From positions 68,509 through 132,508 of the forward strand of contig CBDUBH010000001.1 in assembly GCA_965365345.1 (NCBI GenBank): a stretch of DNA of 64,000 nucleotides. The letters are read 5' to 3'. This document shows, one piece after another, positions 9,088 through 18,113 of this stretch (position 1 is its first letter; each line of letters starts with the position of its first letter). The translations under genes and the position numbers were made by a program. The notes beneath the pieces are model-generated. The model was not told the origin of the DNA and did no database searches. It saw nothing but the letters and a program-made list of their open reading frames with translations. The DNA is from CBDUBH01 sp965365345 (lineage in GTDB: Bacteria > Bacteroidota > Ignavibacteria > Ignavibacteriales > SURF-24).

Positions 9088-10066
9088 ATTTACTGCTTAA
9101 AGTTTTTAATTTTTTCAAATCGAAATTTCTGAACCAGCGTAATGTCTTTTTAATTCCTAATGGATAAGGAGTTGCGGGAACTGTTCCAAATGTGAATTTG
9201 TAATGTGTTCCATCCAAAATAAATCTTTCTTTTTTCAAATATAAAAGCTCTTTAAATTCACGTGCCTGCGAATTGAAAAATCCTACAATGGTAAATGCAA
9301 CCGGCGATTTTATACTTTTTATTTTTGAATTTTTGAAACTTTGACGAACAATTTCACTTAAAAATTCGCGCGGAGTTGTGATGCTGTGTCCCGGAACGTT
9401 AAAAACTTTTTCATTTGATTTATTAGAAAGTCCGGCTTCAACCATTGCTTGTCCGGCATCTTCAATATAAATAAATTCCATTGGAACATCCAAAGCGCCG
9501 TACCAAGTTAAAGCTTCACCTTTTAAAGCATTTTCAAAAAGTTTATCATACAATCCGTTTATAACAAATGGTCCGTAAAAATCCGGCATTCTTATTATTG
9601 CGTAATTTAATCCTTTTTCTTCGGCGGCAATTGAAATCATTCTTTCCATATCAATTCTGATTTTGCCTTTTTTTGTTTCTGCATCATGCGGGTGATTTTC
9701 TTTTACGGTTAAAGTCTGTGCTTTTCCGAAAACGTAAACATTTCCCGGAAAAATAAATTTTGCATTGTGTTTTACGGTGGCTTCCAATGAAACGCTTAAA
9801 AATTTGCGTGATTTTTCTTCCCATTCAGAATAAGGAATATTTATGCAGTAAAATAAAGAAGAGCATCCTTGCAGTGCGTTTTCAACATCTTCCAATTTTC
9901 CGGCATTACCTTGAATAATTTCAATGTTTGAAAATTCGGAAAGTACAACTTCCGCTTTTGCTTTGTTTTTGGCAAATGCAACAACTTGTTCGCCTTTTTC
10001 CGATAAAGTTTTTGCTATTGCCCATCCAAGTCCGCCTGTTGCACCAACAATTAAATGTTTAGCCAA
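9086..10066 (-). CDS. NAD(P)-dependent epimerase/reductase of the extended SDR type
   Basis: The N-terminal Rossmann motif GATGGLG begins about six residues from the start. Later motifs (YCINIPYSEWEEK, FPGNVYVFG, then a PDFYGP segment) match extended short-chain dehydrogenases of the NAD-dependent epimerase family. The catalytic YxxxK is not obvious, so it may be an atypical SDR. The open frame continues to 10090, but AGGAGA sits seven bases before a TTG at 10066 that begins AlaLysHisLeu. This gives a 326-residue protein starting directly at the first beta strand, so TTG at 10066 is the preferred start. Substrate unknown; probably cytoplasmic. Confidence 0.8.
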   Translation of the reverse strand: MAKHLIVGATGGLGWAIAKTLSEKGEQVVAFAKNKAKAEVVLSEFSNIEIIQGNAGKLEDVENALQGCSSLFYCINIPYSEWEEKSRKFLSVSLEATVKHNAKFIFPGNVYVFGKAQTLTVKENHPHDAETKKGKIRIDMERMISIAAEEKGLNYAIIRMPDFYGPFVINGLYDKLFENALKGEALTWYGALDVPMEFIYIEDAGQAMVEAGLSNKSNEKVFNVPGHSITTPREFLSEIVRQSFKNSKIKSIKSPVAFTIVGFFNSQAREFKELLYLKKERFILDGTHYKFTFGTVPATPYPLGIKKTLRWFRNFDLKKLKTLSSK

Positions 10067-10142
10067 ATTAAATCTCCTGCCGTTACACAATTCATATATT
10101 AATAATAAAATTAAATTTAAATAATACTATTCAAATTAAATT

Positions 10143-11288
10143 CTATTCAAAATTCAAAGTTATGTACAAAATTTCGGGTCTGTTTCCGGTTCTAATCGGT
10201 GGCCCCCAACCGCCAAATCCGCTTGAAACATAAATGTGCGTATTTTCTTTTTTCTTATATCCCCAACTTACTTCGTAAACTGCTTTCGTTATAAAATTAA
10301 ATGGCCAAAGCTGACCGTGATGCGTATGTCCCGAAAGTTGAAGATCAACTTTATTATCAGATGCTTCATGCAAATTAAACGGTTGATGATCCATTAAAAT
10401 TACGGGAAAGTTATTATCAACCTGTTCCATTAATTCAGAAAGTTTTTTACGCGGACGAACATTGTTTATTGTAAGATCTTCTCTGCCGACCAAATAAAAA
10501 CTATTGCCGATTTTTGCAACCGAATCACGCATAACGGTAATTTCATGTTCGGTTAAATATTGAGTTGCTGCTTTTAATCCGCCGTAAAATTCGTGATTAC
10601 CCGGAATTGCGTAAGTTCCGTATTTCGATTTAAGTAAACGTAAAGTTTCTCCCAGATTTTGTTTTATAACCGGCGCCAGATCTTCATCAACAATATCGCC
10701 TGCAAAAAGAACAACATCAGGTTCAAAAGCATTTATTTTGTTTACAAGATAAGTTAATCTTCCGTTTCCGATCAAAGTTCCGAGATGAATATCCGATGCT
10801 GCGGCAATTTTCAAAGTTTTCAATCCGTTTGCTTTTTTCGGAATGTTAAAAGTAAGATTTTTGATCTGAGGATTTATCGCATTAATTCTTCCGGCAATTA
10901 CAACAATCAAAGTAATTGTTAAAACTGAAATTGCAGTGATGAATTTTGCTTTATCGTAATTTTGATTAATAAAATCAGGGAAAATTCCAGTAAAATGATT
11001 CAGCAATCTGAAAATATCAATCACCAAAACAGCCAAAAGAAGATAAACCATAATTGCGAGCCAATACGCGCCTACCCAAATAAAAAAATCACTTATGGAA
11101 GAAAGCGCGACTTTTTCCAAAACCCTTCCAGCTATGTACGATAATGAAAGGAAAAGAAAAACGACAAGATAAACCGTTTTATAAATTCCATCGCTCGGTA
11201 ATGCCTGCCAACCACGTATAAAAATATAAAAATTTACAAGACTGTAAAAAAAGAATACAATAGCAAAAAACACAATAAATCCCTTCAT
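10143..11288 (-). CDS. Membrane-anchored calcineurin-like metallophosphoesterase
   Basis: The 381-residue protein has four predicted membrane helices in the first 135 residues, then a metallophosphoesterase domain. The di-metal motifs are complete: SDIHLG (165-170, Asp166 and His168), GDIVD (197-201), GNHEF (230-234) and GHTHHG (320-325). The arrangement resembles YkuE-type phosphohydrolases. The substrate is unknown; lipid or nucleotide phosphoesters are possible. It starts with ATG and lies 76 bp upstream of the epimerase start, so the two may be co-transcribed. Confidence 0.88.
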   Translation of the reverse strand: MKGFIVFFAIVFFFYSLVNFYIFIRGWQALPSDGIYKTVYLVVFLFLSLSYIAGRVLEKVALSSISDFFIWVGAYWLAIMVYLLLAVLVIDIFRLLNHFTGIFPDFINQNYDKAKFITAISVLTITLIVVIAGRINAINPQIKNLTFNIPKKANGLKTLKIAAASDIHLGTLIGNGRLTYLVNKINAFEPDVVLFAGDIVDEDLAPVIKQNLGETLRLLKSKYGTYAIPGNHEFYGGLKAATQYLTEHEITVMRDSVAKIGNSFYLVGREDLTINNVRPRKKLSELMEQVDNNFPVILMDHQPFNLHEASDNKVDLQLSGHTHHGQLWPFNFITKAVYEVSWGYKKKENTHIYVSSGFGGWGPPIRTGNRPEILYITLNFE

Positions 11289-11448
11289 AACTTTTTAAAT
11301 TTAGTTGAATTTACAATTAGTTAAATTTAGCTTATAAAATCAAATTAACCGAATATTTTAACTAAAATAAATTTTAAATGAAGCAGAATAATTTTTCGCT
11401 GAAAAGATTTTATAAATGGAAAATGTAAAATTCAAAATGGAAAATCGA

Positions 11449-11481
11449 GCCGTCATTCCGGCTTGTCCGGAATCAGACGGC
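11449..11481. repeat. Dispersed intergenic palindrome (CCGG family)
   Basis: GCCGTC outer arm, ATTCCGG..CCGGAAT inner arms, GACGGC closing arm. There is no T-run here, so this copy is not a terminator. Confidence 0.8.
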
Positions 11482-11520
11482 ATGAAATAAAAAGATTAAA
11501 AAGATATAAATTTAATCTTT

Positions 11521-11624
11521 GTCATTGCGAGGAGTGAAACGACGCGGCAATCTCTGTTTCCGTCATTTAGGGCAAGCGAGAAATCTTTTTTAACTATAGA
11601 TTGCCGCGCTACGCTCGCAATGAC
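11521..11624. repeat. Dispersed intergenic palindrome (GTCATTGCGAG family)
   Basis: Arms GTCATTGCGAG and CTCGCAATGAC, with inner CGCGGCAATCT / AGATTGCCGCG, form a long imperfect hairpin. It belongs to a second repeat family also seen at 29552, 41352 and 43680. The 362-bp gap 11289-11650 contains only these repeats. Confidence 0.8.
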
Positions 11625-11650
11625 TAAACTAATTTTATTTTTAAATTTTT

Positions 11651-13726
11651 CTAATCTTTTAATCTTTTTATTCTAACATCAACCGCATAAATTTGATTGC
11701 TTTCGGAAATTACCAAAGGATTTATATCAAATTCGGAAATTTCTTCGTTATCCAAAATCATTTGCGCTGCGTTTTTAATTGCGTTTCTTAAAAGTAAAAT
11801 ATCTGCCGGCTCTTCACCGCGGACGCCTTTTAAAATTTTACCGATCTTGGTTTTATTTATCATTTCGTTTACGTCGCCGCCGGAAAGATGCGCCGATTTC
11901 AAAACTGTATCATTGTAAACTTCAACATATTTTCCGCCGGTGCCGAACATTATCATTGGTCCGAATGAAGCATCGCGAAATCCTCCGAGCAAAATTTCAT
12001 GCTTAATTTTTACATACGGCTGAATCAAAAATTCATCCAAATTAAAATTGAATTTTCTAAATTCAGAGATCATTTCTTCGGCAATTTTAAATAATTCTTC
12101 TTTATTTTTGATGTTCAATTTTACCGCATTAAATTCCGATTTATGAATTACTTCTTTGCTAATTCCTTTTACAACAATCGGAAATTGATCATCTGAAATT
12201 GAAATTAGTTCATCCGGTTTTATCAAAAAACTTTTTATTACCGGCAAACCGTAATCTTCGGCAATTTGCGTTACTTCTTTTTGATCCAAATATCCTTCGC
12301 AAAAATTATATTTTTTTGAATCCGGATTTTTGTGCATACGGTTTTCTTTTGATTTTTCCAAACGCAATTTGCGTTGTTTGTAAAAAAGCATGTTCGAAAT
12401 TACTTCCGCGGGATCTTCGGGATTTCTGAAAATCGGTTTTTTCGTTTTGGATTCTTTTCTGTAATAATCCCAAAATTCGGGCATCGGCATATCAACTTGA
12501 AAGATTGGTTTTTCAGTTTGAATTTCAAAAACGGATTCCACAACATTGAACGGCTGAACCATTACCGGCTCAACAAAAATTGAAATTACCGCATCAACAT
12601 TTTCATCTTGTACAACAATTTCGTTTACTTTTTTGTAAATTTCCGCAGTTCCGCCGGGCAAAAGATCAACCGGATTTTCAACGCTTCCTTCGGGATGAAC
12701 AATTTCCTTTAATTTCTTTTTTGTTTCATCGCTTAAATTTGCGAGAGTTAAATTTTCTTTTTCAAGTGAATCAACCGCTAAAATTGCAGGTCCTCCGGCG
12801 TTTGTAATTACGGCAATTTTATTTCCTTTGGGCAAAGGAAAATTTTCAAATCCTTTTGCCGTATTGAACATTTCATTCAAGTTATTTACGCGCAAAATTC
12901 CGAATTGATTTAAAACTGCATCAACAACTTTATCGCTGCTGCCCAAAGCGCCGGTGTGCGATGATGCGGCTTTCATTCCGCTTGAAGTTTTACCGGCCTT
13001 TAGAACAATTACCGGTTTTGAAATTTCATTATGCAAAAAAGGACTTATAAAATCTTTTCCGTCAACAAAACTTTCAAGGTAGAAAGTCATTGTGCTTATA
13101 TTTTTATCATCTTCCCAAAATTTTAAAATATGATTTTCATTTATATCGGCTTTATTTCCAACGCTCACGAAATGAGCAAATTTGATATCTGTTTCGCGTA
13201 ATGAATTTAAAACCGCTGCTCCGAGCGCTCCCGATTGCGATAAAAATCCTGTTGTTCCTGTTTCGGGTTTTTCTGCTACAAAAGTTGCGTTCAATTTAGT
13301 TTCATCCAAAGTTGAAATAATTCCCATGCAATTTGGACCAACCAGATTTGCATTTGCCGATCTTACTTTTTGCAAAATTCTTTTTTCAATTTCTTCGCCT
13401 TGCTTCCCGATTTCCTTAAATCCCGCGGTAATTAAAATTATGGATTTTACATTTTTTTGAATTAATTCATCAACAGAATTTTCAACAAATTGTTTCGGAA
13501 CAACAATAATTGCGAGATCAATTTTTTCTTTTATTGATAAAATATCAGGAAAGCATTTTACTCCCAAAACTTCCGCTGAATTCGGATTTACCGGAAATAT
13601 TTTTCCTTTGTAGCCGTAATTCAGAATATTTTTAAGAAGTTCGTAGCCGATGCTTTTTTCTTTTGATGAAGCGCCAACAAGACAAATTGATTTAGGATAG
13701 AAGAAATTTTGTAATGAATTTTGCAT
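11651..13726 (-). CDS. ADP-forming acyl-CoA (acetate-CoA) ligase, fused alpha-beta form
   Basis: The 691-residue protein is a single chain. It has a CoA-binding domain (about 5-130, with VGASSKEKSIG and VGPNCMG), a succinyl-CoA ligase-like domain with the phospho-histidine region SSHTGALG (His257), and a C-terminal ATP-grasp domain (about 470-691). It interconverts acyl-CoA, ADP and phosphate with the acid, ATP and CoA, giving substrate-level ATP. His257 matches the position of the phosphorylated His known in archaeal ACD alpha subunits. The acyl group (acetyl, propionyl, branched) cannot be read. The gene is monocistronic and preceded by a weak ribosome site. Confidence 0.88.
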   Translation of the reverse strand: MQNSLQNFFYPKSICLVGASSKEKSIGYELLKNILNYGYKGKIFPVNPNSAEVLGVKCFPDILSIKEKIDLAIIVVPKQFVENSVDELIQKNVKSIILITAGFKEIGKQGEEIEKRILQKVRSANANLVGPNCMGIISTLDETKLNATFVAEKPETGTTGFLSQSGALGAAVLNSLRETDIKFAHFVSVGNKADINENHILKFWEDDKNISTMTFYLESFVDGKDFISPFLHNEISKPVIVLKAGKTSSGMKAASSHTGALGSSDKVVDAVLNQFGILRVNNLNEMFNTAKGFENFPLPKGNKIAVITNAGGPAILAVDSLEKENLTLANLSDETKKKLKEIVHPEGSVENPVDLLPGGTAEIYKKVNEIVVQDENVDAVISIFVEPVMVQPFNVVESVFEIQTEKPIFQVDMPMPEFWDYYRKESKTKKPIFRNPEDPAEVISNMLFYKQRKLRLEKSKENRMHKNPDSKKYNFCEGYLDQKEVTQIAEDYGLPVIKSFLIKPDELISISDDQFPIVVKGISKEVIHKSEFNAVKLNIKNKEELFKIAEEMISEFRKFNFNLDEFLIQPYVKIKHEILLGGFRDASFGPMIMFGTGGKYVEVYNDTVLKSAHLSGGDVNEMINKTKIGKILKGVRGEEPADILLLRNAIKNAAQMILDNEEISEFDINPLVISESNQIYAVDVRIKRLKD

Positions 13727-14063
13727 AAATTTTCTTTTTTAATTTTCATTACAAAAATAGTAAAAAAGATTTAGAAAATTTCCTTTTGAAAAATATTAAT
13801 TGGCTAATTTTGTGCAGATGATGAAATTATTGAGGAGAAAATTACAGTATAAAAATTAATTAAAAGTTTCATCTAAACTTCTATTTTTTTCATTCGAAAA
13901 TAAAACTCAAAAAAAATCAAAAAAATACATTTAATCCTTTGAACTTAAAATAATCATTTATATTTTTAGGGTACTAAATTATCTCTTCTTTTTATTTATC
14001 AATAAAAATCTTCTTTGGCACTCAAGTTGTAATCTTAAGTGTAAATAAGGAGAGGATTGAAAA
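13727..14063. promoter_or_regulatory. Divergent intergenic region with an inverted repeat at 14019-14041
   Basis: This 337-bp gap separates divergent genes and must hold both promoters. Near its right end CACTCAAG and CTTAAGTG form a 7-of-8 inverted repeat, seven bases apart, just before the AAGGAGAGG ribosome site of the next gene. It may be an operator, but this is weak evidence. I see nothing else. Confidence 0.35.
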
Positions 14064-14477
14064 ATGCCAGTATCAATTATAACAGAAATAAATTATTTAG
14101 CAGTATTATTTTCAGCAGTATTATATTTTAGTGTGGGTTTAGTTTGGTACTCACCAAAAAAATTAGGTTTGGTTTGGTCGCAGTTGAATTACTTAAAAGT
14201 TGATAACGAAAAAAATACTTCAACTTTACTTGGAATGGCTTTTCTTTCAACATTAACTGCATCGTTCATTTTATCTTATTTTGTATATCTTGCAAAAGCA
14301 TCATCGCTTGTTGCAGGCAGCGCAATCGGAATTTTAACCGGATTTGCAGTTGTTACAATGACAGTCGGATTTTCCTTTGTTTCAACCGAAAGACAAATTA
14401 AAATGTATCTTGCCGATGCCGGATATCATTTGATCGGATTTATGCTTATGGGAATGATATTATCGGTTTGGAGATAG
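14064..14477 (+). CDS. DUF1761 family membrane protein
   Basis: The 137-residue protein has four hydrophobic segments and an N-terminal pattern (NYLAVLFSAVLYFSVGLVWYS) typical of DUF1761 proteins. The family has no known function. An AAGGAGAGG ribosome site precedes the ATG. It stands alone and is followed by a terminator. Confidence 0.82.
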   Translation: MPVSIITEINYLAVLFSAVLYFSVGLVWYSPKKLGLVWSQLNYLKVDNEKNTSTLLGMAFLSTLTASFILSYFVYLAKASSLVAGSAIGILTGFAVVTMTVGFSFVSTERQIKMYLADAGYHLIGFMLMGMILSVWR

Positions 14478-14572
14478 TTTTTTAGAATTGAAAAATGTGA
14501 GCAGGTAAGAATTAAGAAGTTAATTGTAAGATAAGAAGTTAAAATTTTTAATATAGATTTTATGTGTGTGAA

Positions 14573-14600
14573 ATTCCCGCTTTATGCGGGAATTTTTGTT
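14573..14600 (+). terminator. Rho-independent terminator
   Basis: Stem AATTCCCGC/GCGGGAATT followed by TTTTTG, about 95 bp behind the DUF1761 gene. The remaining gap to 14919 shows no gene and probably holds the promoter of the aspartase fusion. Coordinates are accurate to a base or two. Confidence 0.75.
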
Positions 14601-14919
14601 TTAAAAATGAATTAAATATTAATTAGTTGATTTTAAAAGTCATATTTTAAAAAGAATTAAAATCAATTTTCATTTAGAATAAAATCAAATTATAACATCA
14701 TGAAAATTTTTACGGATTAAATTTACATCATGAAATTCAAAAAAAATTTTGCATTTGTTCAAGTTGTTGTTTACCAAAATTACTTCTGATATTCTAAATT
14801 CTTTCATTCTCAAATTTCTAATTTAAATTCCCTTGATTGTAAACGGGCACTTGATTAGTTTAAATAATAAGAATTAAAATTTAATTTATTAAAAAATAGT
14901 TTACACATCGGAGCATAAA

Positions 14920-16785
14920 ATGCAGAACACGGCAGTAAAAGATTTCTTTAAACGAGTTGAAATCTTTAAAGATCTTACCGAAAAAGAAATTAAACTTCTT
15001 ATCGAAAATATTGAAATTAAAAATTACAGAAGCGACAGTTATATTTTTAACGAACACATGCCGAGCAACAAACTTTTTATTTTGTTTGAAGGTGAAGTTG
15101 AATTGTTCAAGAAATCACCTTTAGGTGAAGAAAAAAGATTGGTTATTTTTAACAAATACGATTTTTTCGGTGAAAGTTCTTTAATTGAAAACGAGCCGCA
15201 CACAACAAGCGCAAGAACTTTGATGGATACGATCGTTGTAATTTTAACAAAATCAAAATTTCAAGAATTATTAAATACAAATCCTTCCACAGCTGTAAAA
15301 ATCCTTTCGAGAATTGTGAAAGTTATGACTCGCAGAATGCGTCTTTCAAATAATAATCCAAATAATATTACAGCGCAGTACGAATCAGGAAGAACAAGAA
15401 ACGAGCACGATTTACTTGGCGATAGAGAAGTTCCGGAAGAATATTATTACGGAGTTCAAACATTACGCGGCTTGGAAAATTTTCATATTACGGGAGTTGC
15501 GGTTTCAAATTTTCCTGTTTTGGTAGAAGCTTTGGCAATGGTAAAATTGGCTGCGGCAAAAGCAAATAATGAATTGGGTTTACTTCCGGATGAAATTACT
15601 GAAGCAATTTCACACGCTTGTAACGATATTTTGAATGGAAAATTTCACTCGCATTTTGTAATTGATATGGTGCAAGGCGGCGCGGGAACTTCAACAAATA
15701 TGAACGCAAATGAAGTTATTGCAAATCGCGCGCTTGAAATTATGGGTCATCAAAAAGGGGAATATCAATTTTGCCACCCGAACAATCATGTAAATCTTTC
15801 GCAATCAACAAATGATGCTTATCCTACTTCAATTAAAATCGCGATCATAAACAGCAATAAAAAATTGATTGATGTTTTATATGATCTTATAATTTCATTC
15901 AGAATGAAAGCGAACGAATTTGCGCACATCTTGAAGATGGGAAGAACTCAGTTACAAGATGCAGTTCCAATGACTTTAGGACAAGCTTTTGAAGCGTATG
16001 CCGTAACTTTAAGCGAAGAAATTGACAGACTTGAACAAAATGCAAAACTTTTCCTTGAAGTAAATATGGGCGGAACCGCAATTGGAACAGGAATTACGGC
16101 TGATCCGGATTACAGCGATAAAGTTATAAATCAACTTCGTAAAATTACCGGACTTGATATTGTACTTGCACAAAATTTAGTTGAAGCAACGCAGGATACC
16201 GGCGCATTTGTAATGTATTCATCAGCTTTAAAAAGATTGGCAGTAAAACTTTCAAAAATTTCAAATGATCTAAGATTACTTTCATCAGGACCGCGCGCAG
16301 GATTAGGCGAAATAAATCTTCCACCGATGCAGCCCGGTTCATCAATTATGCCCGGCAAAGTAAATCCTGTTATTCCCGAAGTTGTAAATCAAATTGCATT
16401 TAAAGTTATAGGAAATGATTTGACCGTAACTTTGGCAGCCGAAGCCGGACAGTTGGAATTAAACGTGATGGAACCGATAATCACATATTCAATTTTTGAA
16501 TCAATTGAAATGTTGAAAAACGGAATGACAACTTTAATGCATAAATGTATCGAAGGAATTACCGCAAACGAAGCGCGCTGCCGCAGTTATGTTGAAAACA
16601 GCATTGGAATTGTTACAGCATTAACTCCGGTTTTAGGTTATGAAGTCTGTTCAAAACTTGCAAAAGAAGCGCTTGAAACTGATCGCGGAGTTTACGAATT
16701 AGTTGTTGAAAAAAATCTTCTTTCAAAAGATGCTTTGGATAGATTATTGGCTCCGGAAAATATGATCAAGCCGATGAGGAAATAA
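14920..16785 (+). CDS. aspA: Aspartate ammonia-lyase with N-terminal cyclic-nucleotide-binding domain
   Basis: The 621-residue protein is about 155 residues longer than ordinary aspartase. Residues 8-140 form a CRP-type cyclic-nucleotide-binding domain (LFEGEVELFKK, then FFGESSLIE at 82-90). The aspartase begins near 161 (NEHDLLGDREVPEEYYYG) and runs to the end, with the SS-loop GSSIMPGKVNP at 473-483, so catalytic Ser474 is present. It converts L-aspartate to fumarate and ammonia in the cytoplasm. The Arg and Ser that hold the phosphate of cAMP in CRP correspond here to Thr95 and Thr96, so the ligand may differ or be absent. The fusion is in a single frame with one CGGAG ribosome site. There is no internal stop or frameshift. 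Confidence 0.9.
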   Translation: MQNTAVKDFFKRVEIFKDLTEKEIKLLIENIEIKNYRSDSYIFNEHMPSNKLFILFEGEVELFKKSPLGEEKRLVIFNKYDFFGESSLIENEPHTTSARTLMDTIVVILTKSKFQELLNTNPSTAVKILSRIVKVMTRRMRLSNNNPNNITAQYESGRTRNEHDLLGDREVPEEYYYGVQTLRGLENFHITGVAVSNFPVLVEALAMVKLAAAKANNELGLLPDEITEAISHACNDILNGKFHSHFVIDMVQGGAGTSTNMNANEVIANRALEIMGHQKGEYQFCHPNNHVNLSQSTNDAYPTSIKIAIINSNKKLIDVLYDLIISFRMKANEFAHILKMGRTQLQDAVPMTLGQAFEAYAVTLSEEIDRLEQNAKLFLEVNMGGTAIGTGITADPDYSDKVINQLRKITGLDIVLAQNLVEATQDTGAFVMYSSALKRLAVKLSKISNDLRLLSSGPRAGLGEINLPPMQPGSSIMPGKVNPVIPEVVNQIAFKVIGNDLTVTLAAEAGQLELNVMEPIITYSIFESIEMLKNGMTTLMHKCIEGITANEARCRSYVENSIGIVTALTPVLGYEVCSKLAKEALETDRGVYELVVEKNLLSKDALDRLLAPENMIKPMRK

Positions 16786-17117
16786 AATTTTAGAATTTAA
16801 GAATTTGAGAAAGTAAGAATTCAGAAGATTAAAAAATTAGAATAATTATAAAGAATAATTTTGTAATTTCGATTCATTCTGAAAATCTTGAAGATGTCTC
16901 AGCCGGCACAATTAAATAGTTCCGGTGAATCTATCGGGATTCGATATGACAAAGAAAATTGTAATTTCGAACCGTAGGTTAGATATCTTTTTCTTCTCAT
17001 TCAAATTCAGACATGCTAAATAATTTTGGAAAAGTGTAAGATTTCATTAAGAATAGATCAGAGATTTTAATTTTTGAAAATCTTAAAAAAAATTTTTTAC
17101 ATACAAAAGGAGAACTA
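16786..17117. other. Gene-free intergenic stretch with a degenerate repeat
   Basis: No open frame of interest. The part 16870-16990 (ATCTATCGGGATTCGATATGAC and similar) looks like a decayed copy of a dispersed palindrome. The right end should carry the promoter of the FKBP gene. Confidence 0.4.
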
Positions 17118-17822
17118 ATGAAAAAAACAATTTTGATGCTGTCTTTAGCTGCCGCTTTTATGATTTCGGCATGTCAAAAAGAAGTGAAAAAAGATGATCT
17201 GAAAGATGATAATGATAAAGCAAGTTACAGCATCGGCGTTGATATCGGGAAAAGTTTTAAACAACAAGATGTTGAAATTGATGTTGATAAATTTATGCAG
17301 GGAATTAAAGACGGCATGACAAAAGACAGCGCTTATCTTTTAACGCAAGATGAAATGATCCGTTCAATGCAAAATTTGCAGCAGGAAATGGTAAACAAAC
17401 AAACTTTGAAAAAGAAAGAATCATTAGATAAAAACAAAAAAGCCGCTGAAGAATTTATGGTTAACAACGCAAAAGACAAAGATGTAAAAGCAACGAAAAG
17501 CGGATTGCAATACAAAGTTTTAGTTTCAGGAAACGGTGCTTCGCCGGATTCCAACGATATGGCGGTAACTCATTACGCCGGAACTTTAGCAGATGGAACC
17601 GAATTCGATAATTCATACAAAAGAGGCGAACCCCTAACAATTGAAGTCGGCGGAGTAATTAAAGGCTGGACCGAAGCACTTCAAATGATGAAAGTGGGTG
17701 ATAAATGGAGATTGTTCATTCCGCCGCATTTAGGTTACGGTGAAAACGGCGCGGGAACAATTCCGCCAAATTCAGTTTTAATTTTTGATGTTGAATTGCT
17801 TGATGTAAAAAAACAGAAGTAA
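17118..17822 (+). CDS. FKBP-type peptidyl-prolyl isomerase lipoprotein
   Basis: The 234-residue protein has a lipoprotein signal with lipobox ISAC (Cys19). A helical N-terminal domain (about 30-125) like the dimerisation domain of FkpA/Mip precedes the FKBP catalytic domain (about 130-232), with VTHYAGTLADGTEFDNS, VIKGWTEAL and LGYGENGAGTIPPNS. It would help fold proteins in the periplasm, attached to a membrane. AAAGGAG precedes the ATG at good spacing. It is closed by the strong palindrome at 17879-17912. Confidence 0.93.
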   Translation: MKKTILMLSLAAAFMISACQKEVKKDDLKDDNDKASYSIGVDIGKSFKQQDVEIDVDKFMQGIKDGMTKDSAYLLTQDEMIRSMQNLQQEMVNKQTLKKKESLDKNKKAAEEFMVNNAKDKDVKATKSGLQYKVLVSGNGASPDSNDMAVTHYAGTLADGTEFDNSYKRGEPLTIEVGGVIKGWTEALQMMKVGDKWRLFIPPHLGYGENGAGTIPPNSVLIFDVELLDVKKQK

Positions 17823-17878
17823 GAATTTAGAATTTAAGAAAATTTGAATTAAGAAGCTAAAATTGTATCTGAAGATTT

Positions 17879-17912
17879 GTAGAGACGAGATATATCTCGT
17901 CTCTACGTTTTT
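17879..17912 (+). terminator. Perfect palindromic terminator
   Basis: A 14-bp perfect inverted repeat (GTAGAGACGAGATA / TATCTCGTCTCTAC) is followed by GTTTTT, behind the FKBP gene. It is a different palindrome family from the others in the window. Confidence 0.8.
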
Positions 17913-18113
17913 AAAACTGATATTATTCACAAAAGATATATAAACTCGATTGTTTCGCAAAATTAGAAGACGTAAATATATATTAAATAAATAAACGTCA
18001 TTCTTCTTTTTTTTGTAATCTGAATTACATCTTCATTTAACCTCGCTTCTCATTAATTCACTTTCATTAAACAATTCTATTTTTAAATTAAAAGAAATAA
18101 AAACGGAATTTTG

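Noticed and set aside
9260..9270. Third parS-like site around TTCACGTGCC
   Set aside because: Only the central CACGTG is shared and the flanks do not match; it is also inside a coding region.
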